A stretch of DNA of 64,000 bases from Hofstenia miamia (Eukaryota; Xenacoelomorpha; Acoela), in contig SCFE01000013.1 in the NCBI GenBank assembly GCA_004352715.1, forward strand, positions 285,999 through 349,998. Direction: 5' to 3'. Below, one piece after another: positions 10,287-21,401 of the stretch (its first letter is position 1; each line of letters opens with the position of its first letter). Below the pieces are notes generated by a model that was not told the origin of the DNA, made no database searches, and saw only the letters and a list, made by a program, of their open reading frames with translations. Position numbers and translations under genes: made by a program.

Positions 10287-10306
10287 CTTGACTGTCATGG
10301 TCGCCA
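10287..10306 (-). promoter_or_regulatory. Primer binding site of element A
   Basis: Immediately inside the 5' LTR, the minus strand reads TGGCGACCATGACAGTCAAG. It begins with TGG, as expected for pairing with the CCA end of a tRNA. The other LTRs have TGGCAACTGTGACAGCCAAG (17252), TGACGACTGTGACAAATAAG (52619-52638) and TGGCGACAGTGACAACTAAG (61676-61695). I could not identify the tRNA. Confidence 0.75.
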
Positions 10307-11455
10307 TGTAACATCCTCTACCAGGCATCATTACTGTTTATCTCTTGCTACTGTATAGCACTAGTCATATTTGTGCAGATAGGGATTTACCTAATTATCA
10401 ACTGCTTGGCTTTTATCTCTGTTAACATAATGTAACCAGGTTTAACTATTCACTATTTAGGTGATGAAGCCATGCAGTAAATTCTCCAGTGATCAATAGT
10501 GGGCATCTGCCTGAAGCTTATCTCCACATCCAGCTTCACCAACTTCTTCAATGGTCATTTGATTGAGTTCAACACCTCAGCTCATCAATATGATTTATGT
10601 GTACCTTATCCTAGCACAGTGCATGCTCAAGACATGACACAATTTGACTTAACCTCTATTTTGTAAAAATGTTTTATCTGCTCACAACCTGACTTGTTAC
10701 TAGCTGCTCATTCAACATTACATGTAGCCATTACCAAAATGTATTGGCATTTCTAAATATATTAATTTTGAGCAGCTTACTAACTTACATTTATAAATTA
10801 ATACATATATGGTCACTTTATTGGTCATTTATTGGTCACTAATTTGAATCTAAAATAGTATTAATATATTTCCTAAGTTTCAGTCATCCAACTGTTTGTT
10901 CACAGTTAATTACTTTAATACATGTAGTAAGTGATCACTAGTCAACTAATTGAGAGAAAAACCCCTATACCTCATTTATGTGCACTTTCGTGATCTGGCA
11001 CTGGGACCCTTGAATCATTCTCTGTGATGGATCCAGACTACTACTAAACACCACTTGATTATCTTGACATTGTATTAAATAATCAAACCATTACAGTAGA
11101 ACAAAATAAGAATTCCAAATTAATTTCTTTATCAATTGCTTACAGTATTTAATTTGTATTTATAGTAATTCCAGAAAAGTACCTGTCAATTTCAAATTTA
11201 AACCTTTTGTATCCCAAGATTACGGCTAAAAATATTGGAAGTGATTTCGCCCCCCTTGTTTTGCCAAAATTATTTTTATTGACTGATACTAATCTCTTGT
11301 TTTTGACACATATTGTTTCTTGGTTGCATAATACAAATAAATCTAAATTATCTGATTGATCTAAATACAATATTTCTAATCATCACTTCTTTGATCTTAT
11401 TCTTGCTCTGCTCAATGTTTGCAGCTTATTTTTGATTTGTTTGGATGATGCTACA
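10307..11455 (-). repeat. 5' LTR of element A
   Basis: Plus strand runs from TGTAACATCCTCTACCAGGC to GGATGATGCTACA, giving TG...CA ends with short inverted termini (TGTAACATC / GATGCTACA). It matches 333-1483 throughout. On the minus strand it precedes the primer binding site and gag. The bases atac follow it at 11456. Confidence 0.9.
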
Positions 11456-13870
11456 ATACCCACCCATCACCTTGCCATTGACACAAAGCTTATCATCAAT
11501 GCTGTAACCCAGTCACAAACCCTTGAATCCATCAATGCTAACTGGCCCAGTCTTGCTTTAATTTTGGGATATGCACATTAGTTTTGTATTTTTGCAAAGT
11601 ACTGCAACTCTCACTGAAATCAATGAAGTCTGGACTAACCTTAAGGCAGGTAGAAATCCTGAGTCCATTTGGCCCACTATTAACATCAATAGTCCTAGGT
11701 TGCAGTACTCCAGATCTGTCAAGAGGCTCCTCATGGAGCTACACATTGCCTACAACTTGCAAAATCATCAAAGTTTTGCTGAGCATCTGTTCTCCAAGAA
11801 GTTTGTACCACCCATTCAGTCTTGTGGAGCCATCTGGGTCCTATCTATTTTCCTGACACAAGATCCACATATTCAGCTGCCTCTTGACAAAAATTCCTGA
11901 GAGCACCTTGTGAAGAAATGTATGCACAAGCTTGCTATTTGCCCTGCTGCGTGGAAGATTAAGAATGGGCTTCTACATTCATGCTCACCACCATCATCAC
12001 CAGGTAAAACTAGGAAAGCTATGGAGAGATGTGAGAAGTTTTATGCCCACCTTATTTGTGCAAATAGTCTGTTGGGTCGCCTTCCATCTCAAATGATAGT
12101 CAACTGCCTTGGTGTCACCTTTGCCAACCTTAATATCTTCTCTGAAATCCTCTGCAACTATATCTAAGGAGCCACATCAGAAACCAAGTTCCCATCATTA
12201 GAATTTGAAAATGCACTGCTTTGCACTAGCCACCTGATAAGCCAAGAACCTGGATCAACACAGCAGTTTTTAGAATTAGTGGCCCATTACAACATGCACA
12301 CCAAGACAGAGATCTTGTTCAACTTAGGGAAAATGGACTACCCAGAATGTTGCTGCAACAAGCTTTTGTAAACATGGAGACAAGCTGCCAAAGATGGCAA
12401 AATCATTCTTATTACAGTCATTGAGCAGACAATGTGCTTGCCTGAGCAGTGTTATTGTGAAGAAGAGCTGTTATCATCATCTGCAGTCAAGGTATCACCC
12501 AGAATTAAAGCACTCATTGAAGCCATTAACCTTTAGAAATTTTCCAGAGTCATTAGCTCTCCCATCCTCACACAAGCTTGTTCAATCACTGAGGACAAGC
12601 AAATTTACCATAAAACACCATCTGGACAAGTTTGCTGAAAAGCTCTACATTGTCAACTGTGTTATTGAACTGAACTGATACAATGACATGTTAGGTTTAA
12701 TGAAGTGGTGTTTAACAGAAATGTTTACCAAGGAGGAATTAGTACTTCTACAATTGCCTGGGTAACAAATAGCCTTGGACGTAGAATGTACCACATCCTG
12801 CCTTTGAATCTCCAACTCCCAGGTCACCAAACTCTACAAGTGTGGACTCCACAACACATTCTGGGACTCTATCAAAGAACGCCAAGATCAACTACCCTGT
12901 GACTATTGGGACTGCCACACTGAGAGAAAAGGTTGTGCTTGACAAGGTTGAAAGTCATGCAGATAAGCATTACTTTTTGTGTATTCCTCCACTCTGTGTG
13001 ATGACTCTGCTCATCTTACCATCATGGCATGTCAAAAAGGGATGAAGGAAAGTCTCTGCTCACCTTTGCAACTCAATCAACTATGTCTCCACCACAGCTG
13101 GGATCAACAAGTTGATGCAATCAAGGGAGTACAAAGATACTAGAGACACTCTGCTAGAGGGTGGAAACCCAGAACACGTTTAAATTGATGGCAAACTCAC
13201 GATTAAGGATATTTTCCAAATGGGACAACCAATCTCCACTCAGTTAACTAAGATCCATAACAAAATTGCGACACTGGACCCCCATTTTCTCATTCTATTT
13301 CAGGCATCTGGTGACATAATGCGGATAAACAATATTGAAACCCTCACTCAATACTACAACATCACTAAGTGGATTGAGAACATCACTATGCTAAGAGCAG
13401 AGGTTACAGATCACACAACATGCATTTGCTCACTAAGAGAGGTCTTTGTCCACTTCTATCCAAACACCCAGATCAGCCCTGAAGATGCTGACACTTCAAA
13501 CACAGATGTGCTCATGACCCTCATGATAGCACTCAAAGGCCTTTGCCTTTATGAGAGGTTCTAGGATACTTTTACATGGAGATTAAACAACCTGAGAGGA
13601 AATTGCCCTCTTAATGCCTGTCTACCAGAGATTGAGTTCTTCTGCCTGAGAAGTGAAGAAGCTACACAGAGGGAAACACTTCTGCAGATTACCCAGCAAC
13701 CTAGCAACCTAGATATGCTGAGTTATGTCTTGGGACAACATCCTAGCCATAGAAATGATTGAGGAGATGCAAAAGCTCCTTTTAGGTTTCACAGTCAAAC
13801 TCCTAACACAAATTTAACCTGTAATGGCAGGCATGTAGATTCACTCAGGGCCTACTTTTTTTATTTTATT
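11456..13870 (+). pseudogene. Long ORF3-family gene relic (stand-alone), 3' part
   Basis: Plus-strand coding-like sequence in several frames with stops. Segments in order: EINEVWTNLKAGRNPESIWP and AIWVLSIFLTQDPHIQLPL, matching EIQKVWANMK and AWLLAIWLTEDKDLRLPI at 62852-64000; LGRLPSQMIVNCLGVTFANL and GATSETKF, matching MGKMLIIDIANKMGICPSE and WGATFETQ of element A; GLHNTFWDSI and YPVTIGTAT; then a C-terminal region at 13220-13564 (LREVFVHFYPNTQISPEDAD, LMTLMIALKGL). The last region has a counterpart at 59912-59703 but none in element A. The gene therefore extends further than the retroelement's ORF3. Unknown function; about 870 codons are represented including 1-332. Confidence 0.65.
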
Positions 13871-14418
13871 ATTATTTCAGCACTCTGAAAATAGTGTTGT
13901 GTCTTTTTGACATCTTGATTTCATAATTTGTTGCTACCTATTTATATCCATTTCTTTTAAATTGATTATGTGTATTTTTGATATTGTTAGTATTTGTCCC
14001 TTTGATTTGAATATGTGTGACTGCTTGTTTTTAACTTTATGAGGGAAATTGTGTTTTAAAACTGTAAACAAAATCCATGTAATAAATATCTGAGTTTACT
14101 GTAGTGAAGTGCACAATAAATTTGGCTTCCTTCTACTGTGTTTGATCTTTTTCAATTAATTATCTGTTAACCCACTTAAGATTCTTTGTTAAAGATTTGG
14201 TAATGATAGCTATTGCTTAAGATCTGGCAACAATTCAGGAGGAAACTGCACTGGGTCTGGGGCAACAAATAGCTCCTTAATGGTGACAGCCTGAATTGTG
14301 GTTGCTTAAGGTTATGATTACATGTAGGGAATAACAACTTCTATTTGATCTGTTCATACATGCACATAAATTAACACATTGCAAATATACTATGCCATTG
14401 GCAAATGTGAATGCACAG
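13871..14418. other. Non-coding stretch after the ORF3-family relic
   Basis: AT-rich sequence with T-rich runs and several AATAAA-type signals (for example AATAAATATC near 14090 and AATAAATTTGG near 14117). This is compatible with the 3' untranslated region of the relic upstream. No gene or structured RNA is visible. Confidence 0.4.
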
Positions 14419-14794
14419 TAAGAGTCAAAGCAAATTTATTGCACAATATATGTATACAAGATCTACAAACTAATACATGACAAAAAAATAAACATGAACA
14501 AACAACTACAAATTAATATGTACAATATATAATAATATAATCATATAATCAATGTTTGAGTGGATGTTTGTGTAGGTGCTCAATGTTGGATGTATGTTTC
14601 AAATGCATGAAGTGTATTACCATCCCCTAATGTATACTGTTTTATTAGAAGAAATTGTTTCAATTTTTTTTTAAATTTCTTATAGTTTTTTTCTATTCAT
14701 GTTTCATAATCTAAATTATTCCACAATTTTATTGATATGTGATGAAAGCCATTATAAATGTTATCTAAACTCAAAATTTTTTGCAATCACTCAT
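14419..14794 (-). repeat. LINE 3' end fragment
   Basis: Matches the 3' portion of the LINE at 15211-16148. Both start TAAGAGTYAAAGCAAATTTA on the plus strand, continue ATATATGTATACAA, and include AATGTTTG and GAAGAAATTG blocks. It stops at about 14794, where sequence shared with 42005 begins. It is the terminal, non-coding part of a minus-strand LINE. Confidence 0.6.
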
Positions 14795-15210
14795 TTAAAA
14801 CATGCTAGGCAGTCAATAAATAATATCTAATAATAAGGCAAAACAAAAGAGGAAGATTATATTCCAATACAAGCCTAGTACTCCTGAGAGGCTCATCAAA
14901 GTTCTATAAAGCAAAATTTGTATATAAAGTAATGCAACATAAGTTACCAAATGAAAATTAGAGTTTTTTTTAAATCAATGAGAATTTGTTTTACAAAGCT
15001 TGAAATATACAGACTAGTTGAATTAGAGATTGCAGCAGAAAAGGGATTTCTGGTATTCTGTACATCAATCAAATCCTCATTCTCTTTATTTTTAACAGAT
15101 TCCAAAATATGTTTTTCATCATCTACCCAATCTTCACAGAGTCCAAAGATTTCAGTAGCAAGCCAAAAATACACCAAATGCACTTGTCCAATGCTCTAGA
15201 CACTTGCAGA
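14795..15210 (-). repeat. Block X: conserved segment attached to LINE 3' ends, with a 79-codon ORF
   Basis: About 410 bases repeated at 42005-42408, with the same LINE 3' end next to it at both places. Both copies keep a minus-strand frame with the core LCEDWVDDEK, ILESVKNKE, EDLIDVQN and YISSFVKQILIDLK. Most differences between the two are single residues, so the frame may be, or recently have been, coding. I do not recognise the protein. It could be an exon captured by LINE read-through. Confidence 0.5.
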
Positions 15211-16148
15211 TAAGAGTTAAAGCAAATTTATTGCTCAATATATGTATACAAAAAATATACAAACTAACAAGATACAAAAAAAATTAAAAAATAAACAATT
15301 AACTACAAATAAATATATACTATATATATTATATTATAATCAATGTTTGTGTGAATGTTTGTGTAGGTGATCAATGCTTGATGTATGTTTTGAATGCATG
15401 TAGTGTATTACCATTGCCTAAAATATATTGCTTTATTAGAAGAAATGTTTTCAATTTTTTTCTAAATTTTTTATAGCTTTTTTCTATTTGCATTTCATAA
15501 TCTTCCACAATTTAATTGATATGGGATGAAAGCCATTAGAATTTTTATCAAAACACAAAAATTTTTCATGATTGCTAATTTATTTTAATATAGTCATTAA
15601 TGAAAAGGAGAGATGTTTGTAGAGATTTGAATTTAAATAAGATAGATAGCATATGCATATGAATTTGATAAAACAGAGATAATATTTTATATTTATTACA
15701 ATATACTGATGCTTCATCATGCTTTGTGTAAAGCTTAGAGTTTTTTTACATCAATTAAATGTCTTTGATAGAAGCATACAATGATTTGAATTTAGGTTAG
15801 TTAAAAGAAAGGAACAGTATTGAAAATGAGACAAACAGAAAGCATTTATCAGTTGTTTATAATAATTGCTTGATATTACATTGTGTATGTGATAAAGATA
15901 TCTAATGCTTGCAGTCATTTTTTGAATTTTATTCAGTAGAAATTTTTTAAATGTTAATTCATTATCTATCTCCACTCCTAAATAGCTGACTGATTTACTT
16001 TGCTTTATTGACTCATTATTTATCTTTAGTTCTATATCATTTATTAGATTTCTTTGCACCTTCAGTGAAAAAATTATAAATTGAGTTTTTCAATATTTAG
16101 TTTCAGTTGATTATTAGTAAAATAATTGTTTAATTTTTCTATATCTGT
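15211..16148 (-). pseudogene. CR1-like LINE, RT C-terminal part and 3' end
   Basis: The minus-strand frame 16059-15751 encodes the region after the RT active site of non-LTR retrotransposons: KSVSYLGVEIDNELTFKKF, then IRYLYHIHNVISSNYYKQL and FCLSHFQYCS. The frame continues upstream (EKLNNYF and NQLKLNIEK) to 16148, where the LTR of element B begins. Element B therefore landed in this LINE. The 3' end is at about 15211. Related copies: 14419, 28971 and 42409. Confidence 0.75.
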
Positions 16149-17251
16149 TGTAGCATCATCCAAACAAAATCATAAATAAGCTGCAAACATTGCAAGAAGA
16201 GATTAGAATTGAAAAGAAGTTGATTAAAAATATTGTAATTAAATCAATTAGTGTTATTTCAGATTTATTTGTAATATGCAACCAAGAAACAATATGTCTG
16301 TTGATAAAAATACTTTTTGACTAAATGACACTTTCATTATTTTCAGCCGCCATCTTGGCAGAAAGTTTAAATTTGAATCAACAGGTACTTCTATTGGAAA
16401 TACTATAAAAAGATTAAAACCCCATTAAGAAGTTGATAAAGAATTTTATTCAGAATTCTTATTTTGTTTCATATTAATGGTTTGATTATTTAGTATGATG
16501 TCAAGCTAATCAAGTGTTGTTTAGTAGTGGTCTGGACACATTGCAGGGAATGATTCTAGGGTCTCTGTGCCAGATCACAAAAGTGCATATAGGTTAGGTG
16601 TAGGGGTTTTCTCTCAATTAGCTGACTAGCATTTCACTTCTACATGTATTAAATAATTAGTTGTCAGCAAACAGTTGGATGACCAAACTCTAGGAATTAT
16701 ATTAATATTATTTTAGATCCAAACTAATGACCTAAAATTGACTGATAAAGTGACTGTTCATGTAGTAAATTATAAATGTAGGTTAAGAAGTTGTTTGAAC
16801 AGAATATATTTAAATAAGCCAATATATTTCAGTAATGGCTACATGTAATATTTAATGAAAAGCTAGTAACAATTCAGGTTGCAAATAGATACACCACTTT
16901 CACACAATAGAGTTTAAGTCAAATTGTGTCAGGTCTTGAGTGAGCACTGAGCTAATGTAGGGTACACATAAGCTATATCAATTGAGCTGAGAGGTGGTGC
17001 TCAAGAATTGGATGGAAAGGTGACAGTGGATGTGTAGATCCGCTTTGGGCAGATGCCCATCAGAAGACCATTATAGAGATTACCACATGGCTTCATCACC
17101 TAAAAAGTGAGCAGTAATTCTAGGTTACCTAAGTTAACAGAAGAAACTAGTCAAGCAGTAATAGCAATTAAATCCTCACCCACAATAACAAGGCTAACAT
17201 TATAAAGTAACAGTAGATAAACAGTGATAATGCCTGGTAGAGGATATTACA
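16149..17251 (+). repeat. 5' LTR of element B
   Basis: It begins TGTAGCATCATCC and ends CTGGTAGAGGATATTACA, the reverse complement of the element A LTRs with scattered differences. At about 1.10 kb it is a little shorter than the LTRs of A. It directly abuts LINE sequence on its left. Confidence 0.87.
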
Positions 17252-17271
17252 TGGCAACTGTGACAGCCAAG
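17252..17271 (+). promoter_or_regulatory. Primer binding site of element B
   Basis: TGGCAACTGTGACAGCCAAG directly follows the LTR end TATTACA. It shares the TGG start and the GTGACA core with the other copies. A leader of about 280 bases separates it from gag. Confidence 0.72.
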
Positions 17272-17539
17272 AACAGTAAAACTAAAGAAGAAACATTCAG
17301 TTAAACCACCTGCAAGATGACAACAAAATCTACAAATGAAAGTATAAAAGCAGCAAATTGGTAAACAAACTAACTATCAGCAAGAGAAAGAGAGATACCC
17401 CAAACCAAACAAAAGCACTTTACTGTGATCCTGGAATTGCGACCTAGAGATGGGAAAGCCACTACAAACCAGAAGCAAATATGACAAAAAAAAGAAAAGG
17501 AAGCACGAAGAAAACTGCAACCAAAGCAGTAACTCCCAG

Positions 17540-19119
17540 AACCATATGATCATTGCCATACTTCAGCGAGAACTCAGCAACAGATGCCACAGACACAGAA
17601 CTACAATCCCTTAGTTCACCCCCAGAGATGAACCCCCAGACACAAACCCATTGGATATAATGATTATGCTAAGAAAGAGCCAAGAAAGTGAGGAAATCCT
17701 AAGACAACAAGTAGAACAATTGACTGAGAAAGTCAAAGAGATAGAATGACAAAATGAATCAGTACTGAGTGAAATCAGTTTGAACATGAAAATGTGGTTA
17801 GAGGAACAAAATCAACTATTTCAAAATGAAATTAAATTCCTTACTCACCAACTATCAGAGTCCAACAAAAGGTTTCTAGAGCAAAACCACAATGGCAAGA
17901 AAAAAATCAAAAACTGGAGAGAACAAACAGACAACTAATCTAGGATAATGACCTACAGGCGGGAGAACTAGAACAGTTGAAAGATAAACTGAGATTGCTA
18001 CAACTAATGGAAGAGGAGAACAGAAACAACATGCAAACTCATGAAATCAAATTCCATTCCAGAAAGGAGAGTGAGTTACAGGCACCACACATGCTGACTC
18101 ACAAGGAGGTAACATATGAAGAATCAGACAAAGATTCTGACCTTGAAAAACAGAAAATAATAAACGAAATTACGAAAGCAGTGACCACACAACTGCAAGA
18201 GGAGGATATGATAACAAATCACAAGAAACCAAAATATGAGAATTTGATTTTACCACAATTAACAGCCAATGACACAATACTGTGTAAAGTGACACTACTG
18301 AAATTCAACGGGAGAGTAGATGGCTACAATCCTACATTTGCTGAGTGGCTGCAGATGTTTGAACTGACAATGGTGGAATGGAAAGTGAGCCAACAGGCAG
18401 CAGCAGTGAGACTCCCATTATATCTAACAGGAGCAGCATCCCAACACTACTTGCTTTTGGATGCAGAAACAAAGAGAGATTATCAACTACTAATCAGAGA
18501 CTTCATCAATTACTATGAGAATGAAAGTTTCAAAAATCAGTACCAAATCATTTTGAATGCAATGAAAATGAAAAAAACCAACAACATCTGAAATTACATG
18601 CAACAAGTCAAGCAGCTACTAATGCTCAGTTTGAGAGGAAACAGTTATTTGAAATACAACTTGTTCTCACACATTTGCAAGGGGATGCCTGAAAGCATCA
18701 GAATGCAGTTTGAAATCAAGTGTGACGTTGACGACAAATTGGAAAGAATGATCAGGAAAGCGGTTGATATACAAGCAAATATTGAAAACAATGCTAGAAT
18801 ATATGAAAAAGCTGCATGGCACAGAAATGCACCAACATGGAGAAGCAATCTCAAGCCATGCATCCCCAACAAAGCCTATACTGAAGCAAAACAAGAAAAA
18901 ATAATAAAGGTAAAAGGAAAGGATGGTAAGATGAGGAAAGTAAAAGAGAAAGATGTTAAATGCTACAGTTGTGGACAGAAAGGACACAAAAAACCAGATT
19001 GCCCAAAACAAATAAATGTCATTGGGGATGAGGAAGCCTACTACGATGAAGAGGACATATTACAGATGGAAGACAAAATCAATGAAGCATCACCAACCAA
19101 CAAGGAGTCGGAAAATTAA
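17540..19119 (+). pseudogene. gag of element B
   Basis: Coiled-coil N-terminus (LTEKVKEIE, LFQNEIKFLTHQLSESNKRF), capsid-like region (FNGRVDGYNPTFAEWLQMFE, LTGAASQHYLLLDAET, NQYQIILNAMK, ICKGMPESIRMQFEIK) and zinc knuckle CYSCGQKGHKKPDC, ending EESEN. It is broken by TGA at 17747, a 1-bp deletion near 17890 (CCACAATGG where A has CCAACAATG), TAG at 17941 and TGA at 18589. Copy C shares all four defects. The initiator ATG of copies A and D is not conserved. Confidence 0.87.
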
Positions 19120-19148
19120 GTAGAGCACTGACTCATGATAACCGTGCA

Positions 19149-19700
19149 TTGATAATGATCCTAACGAACCTTGATATCATGAATATGATAACAATAGCCA
19201 TGAACGGAGTTATGACAAAAGCGACAATCAATACTGGAGCAGCAACATCTATCATTACTGATGAATGCACTACGAAGTTGGGATTCAAACAAGAAGACAT
19301 GAAGAGTTGTAACAAGAGATTAATTAATGCTTCAGGGGATTATATTGATACAAAAGGAATGATAAACATTGCACAAATGAGAATCGTGAACACAATGTTC
19401 AAACAACCTCTAGTAGTAGTGGATACACATAACAATTCATTGCCATATGAAGTTATATTAGGAAATGATTTTTTGACAAAAAATGGTTGTGTCATTAACT
19501 ATGCAAATAAAACTATAAAAGTAAAAGAAGAGGAGATGGAAATCAAAGAGGAACAGGAAAAGCAAAGAACAGTTACATTCCAACTGAAAGAAGACATCCA
19601 TCTACAGCCACATCAGTGGAAAATGCACACAATAGAGACAGAAGACACTATAACAGCTGATATAATGCTATATGACAACAAAGGCATTAATACCAAATGA
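19149..19700 (+). pseudogene. Protease of element B
   Basis: A 183-codon open frame following gag by about 30 bases. The catalytic loop reads INTGAATSII (Asn for the catalytic Asp), and the second motif ILGNDFLTKNG is kept. The tail is acidic and ends before the QLKG linker with a TGA where element A continues. With the Asp lost, proteolytic activity is not expected. Confidence 0.82.
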
Positions 19701-20080
19701 GTTTCAATGCCATCTAGTGTCTGCACGATAAAACATGGAAAAGGAAGGATACCAATTCTCAACACTATGAACCAGAATGTGAACCTGAAAAGATCTCAGA
19801 TAAGAATATATGGAAAATACATCAAGACTAACATCAGACTCATCTGAAAAGCAATTGAAGACGAAGATGGAGGGAGTAGTTTGCATGGTCAATTCAAGGA
19901 CTTGCAAAGGAAAGCAGTTAGTACTCCACATGGCCGACTCAAGGGCGAGTGGATGAACACAATCAAAGTTGCGAGTACTCCCAAAAGCCAACTCAAGTCC
20001 GTTGGGACAAAAGCAGAAGAAGACACATACAGGATACCAAAAATAAACAATGAGGACTATCAACATTTAGAAGAATGGGA
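19701..20080 (+). repeat. Protease-RT linker of element B with QFKD/RLKG/QLKS repeats
   Basis: The frame reads HGQFKDLQRK (from about 19885), HGRLKGEW (about 19927) and KSQLKSVG (about 19981), spaced about 14-18 residues apart, then EEWDIMQLRTLLEKHKCIFN leading into RT. It corresponds to 6111-6309 of element A. Confidence 0.6.
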
Positions 20081-20830
20081 CATCATGCAATTAAGAACAC
20101 TTCTAGAGAAACACAAATGTATATTCAACTATGGAGAGATAAGCATAGGTCAAGCAGTAGGTGAGAAGCACAAAATCGTCAAAACAACAGACAAACCAGC
20201 CAAGTGAGAGCCCATATGCAGCACCAACCGTGTTCGTAAAACAGGGAAACAAGTACCATCAATGCATTGATTTTAAATGAGGTAACAAAAAAAAGATTTG
20301 TACCCCCTACTGCAAATTAATAATATGCTCTACAAGGCTAGTAAACATAAATATTTTAAAACACTGGATTTATGCAAGGCCTACTGGCAGGTGAAGATGG
20401 AAGAGGACGACATTGAGAAGACAGCATTTATAACCCCATACGGGCTGTACAAATGGATATATATGGCGTTTGGACTTTGCAATGCACCAGCGACGTTTCA
20501 GAGGTATATAACAAAGGTATTGAAGAAGAAAACACATAGAATGGAGGAGGGAGTCAACGCTTATATAGATGACATCATAGTCACAAGCGATACAGTCCAA
20601 GAACACCTGGAAAAACTAGAGAGGACGTTAACGATTTTATAAAAAATGCAGGACTTCGCATTAACAGAAATAAATGTGACATTCTGAAGGAGAAGATAGT
20701 TTTCCTAGGAAGAATGATAGAGAAATGCAGGATATGCATGAAGGACAATGCCAGAGAGATGATCTGAAAGATAGAAAAACCGAACAACAAAAAAGATAAA
20801 CAGAGAATTATGGGATTCTTCAATTATTAC
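20081..20830 (+). pseudogene. Reverse transcriptase of element B
   Basis: The start (GQAVGEKHKIVKTTDKPAK) is cut by a stop and a deletion of the fingers near 20205. It resumes with APTVFVKQGN and, in 20298-20642, LDLCKAYWQVKMEED, YGLYKWIYMAFGLCNAPATF and AYIDDIIVTSD. The YIDD active site is intact, unlike element A. After 20640 the frame shifts by one and continues (LGRMIEKCRI, MGFFNYYRTFIPNIAGK). Confidence 0.88.
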
Positions 20831-21401
20831 AGAACCTTTATTCCAAATATAGCTGGCAAGACGGCAAAGATGACCCGGTTAATGAGGAAGTCGGTACCAT
20901 TCATATGCACTTTGGAAGAGCAGGAAGAGTTGGATAACATCAAAGAAGAACTCGCGAAATTACCCTCCCTCAACACACCATAATACAACGAAAAATTCAT
21001 ACTAGACTGTGATGCGAGCAAGGTAGCATTTGGAGCAACATTGGGACAAACAAGAAATGGAAAAGAAGTACCCATTCAGTTCTTTAGCCGCAAGCTGAGG
21101 GCAAGTAAAGAGAACTACGGCTCCACCAAGGTAGAGATGCTCACATTGATTGAGAGCATCAAGAAATTTCGACACTTCCTTATCAAAAGAGAATTTAGAG
21201 TGTGAACAGACAATAGTGGATTGGCCTGGCTGAAGAAGTTCTCAGGAGATAAGTCAGGAATAGTTTCTCAGTGGATTGAATACCTAAACGAATTCACATT
21301 TACAATTCAACATAGAAAAGGCACATTACATAATAACACGGACTTGTGGACATCACTTAAAGAATACCAGAGAGACGCAGCAAAAATAGACTGAGTGAAG
21401 A
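20831..21401 (+). pseudogene. RNase H of element B
   Basis: FILDCDASKVAFGATLG, FSRKLRASKENYGSTKVEML and TDNSGLAWLKKFSGDKSG show all three catalytic acidic positions, with a TGA just before TDNSG where A has a Cys codon. SQWIEYLNEFTFTIQHRKG and HNNTDLWTSL mark the connection to integrase, which falls in the gap. Confidence 0.83.

Larger units (their letters stand above)
333..11455 (-). mobile_element. Ty3/gypsy LTR retrotransposon, element A
   Basis: Two direct LTRs of about 1.15 kb enclose minus-strand gag, protease, RT, RNase H, integrase and ORF3, in the Ty3/gypsy order (integrase after RNase H). The four bases atac precede the left LTR (329-332) and follow the right LTR (11456-11459), fitting a 4-bp target duplication. 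The LTRs differ at roughly 6-7% of positions over their first 300 bases by eye, so the insertion is not recent. Coding parts carry frameshifts, catalytic substitutions, an integrase deletion and an internal duplication around a single N at 7858. The element is dead as assembled. Confidence 0.9.
16149..21401 (+). mobile_element. Ty3/gypsy LTR retrotransposon, element B (5' part)
   Basis: 5' LTR, primer binding site, gag, protease, linker, RT and RNase H in order on the plus strand, cut by an assembly gap at 21402. Same family as element A. Gag has three in-frame stops and a 1-bp deletion, all also present in copy C (47768-49635). The 3' half and 3' LTR are not visible. Confidence 0.88.
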
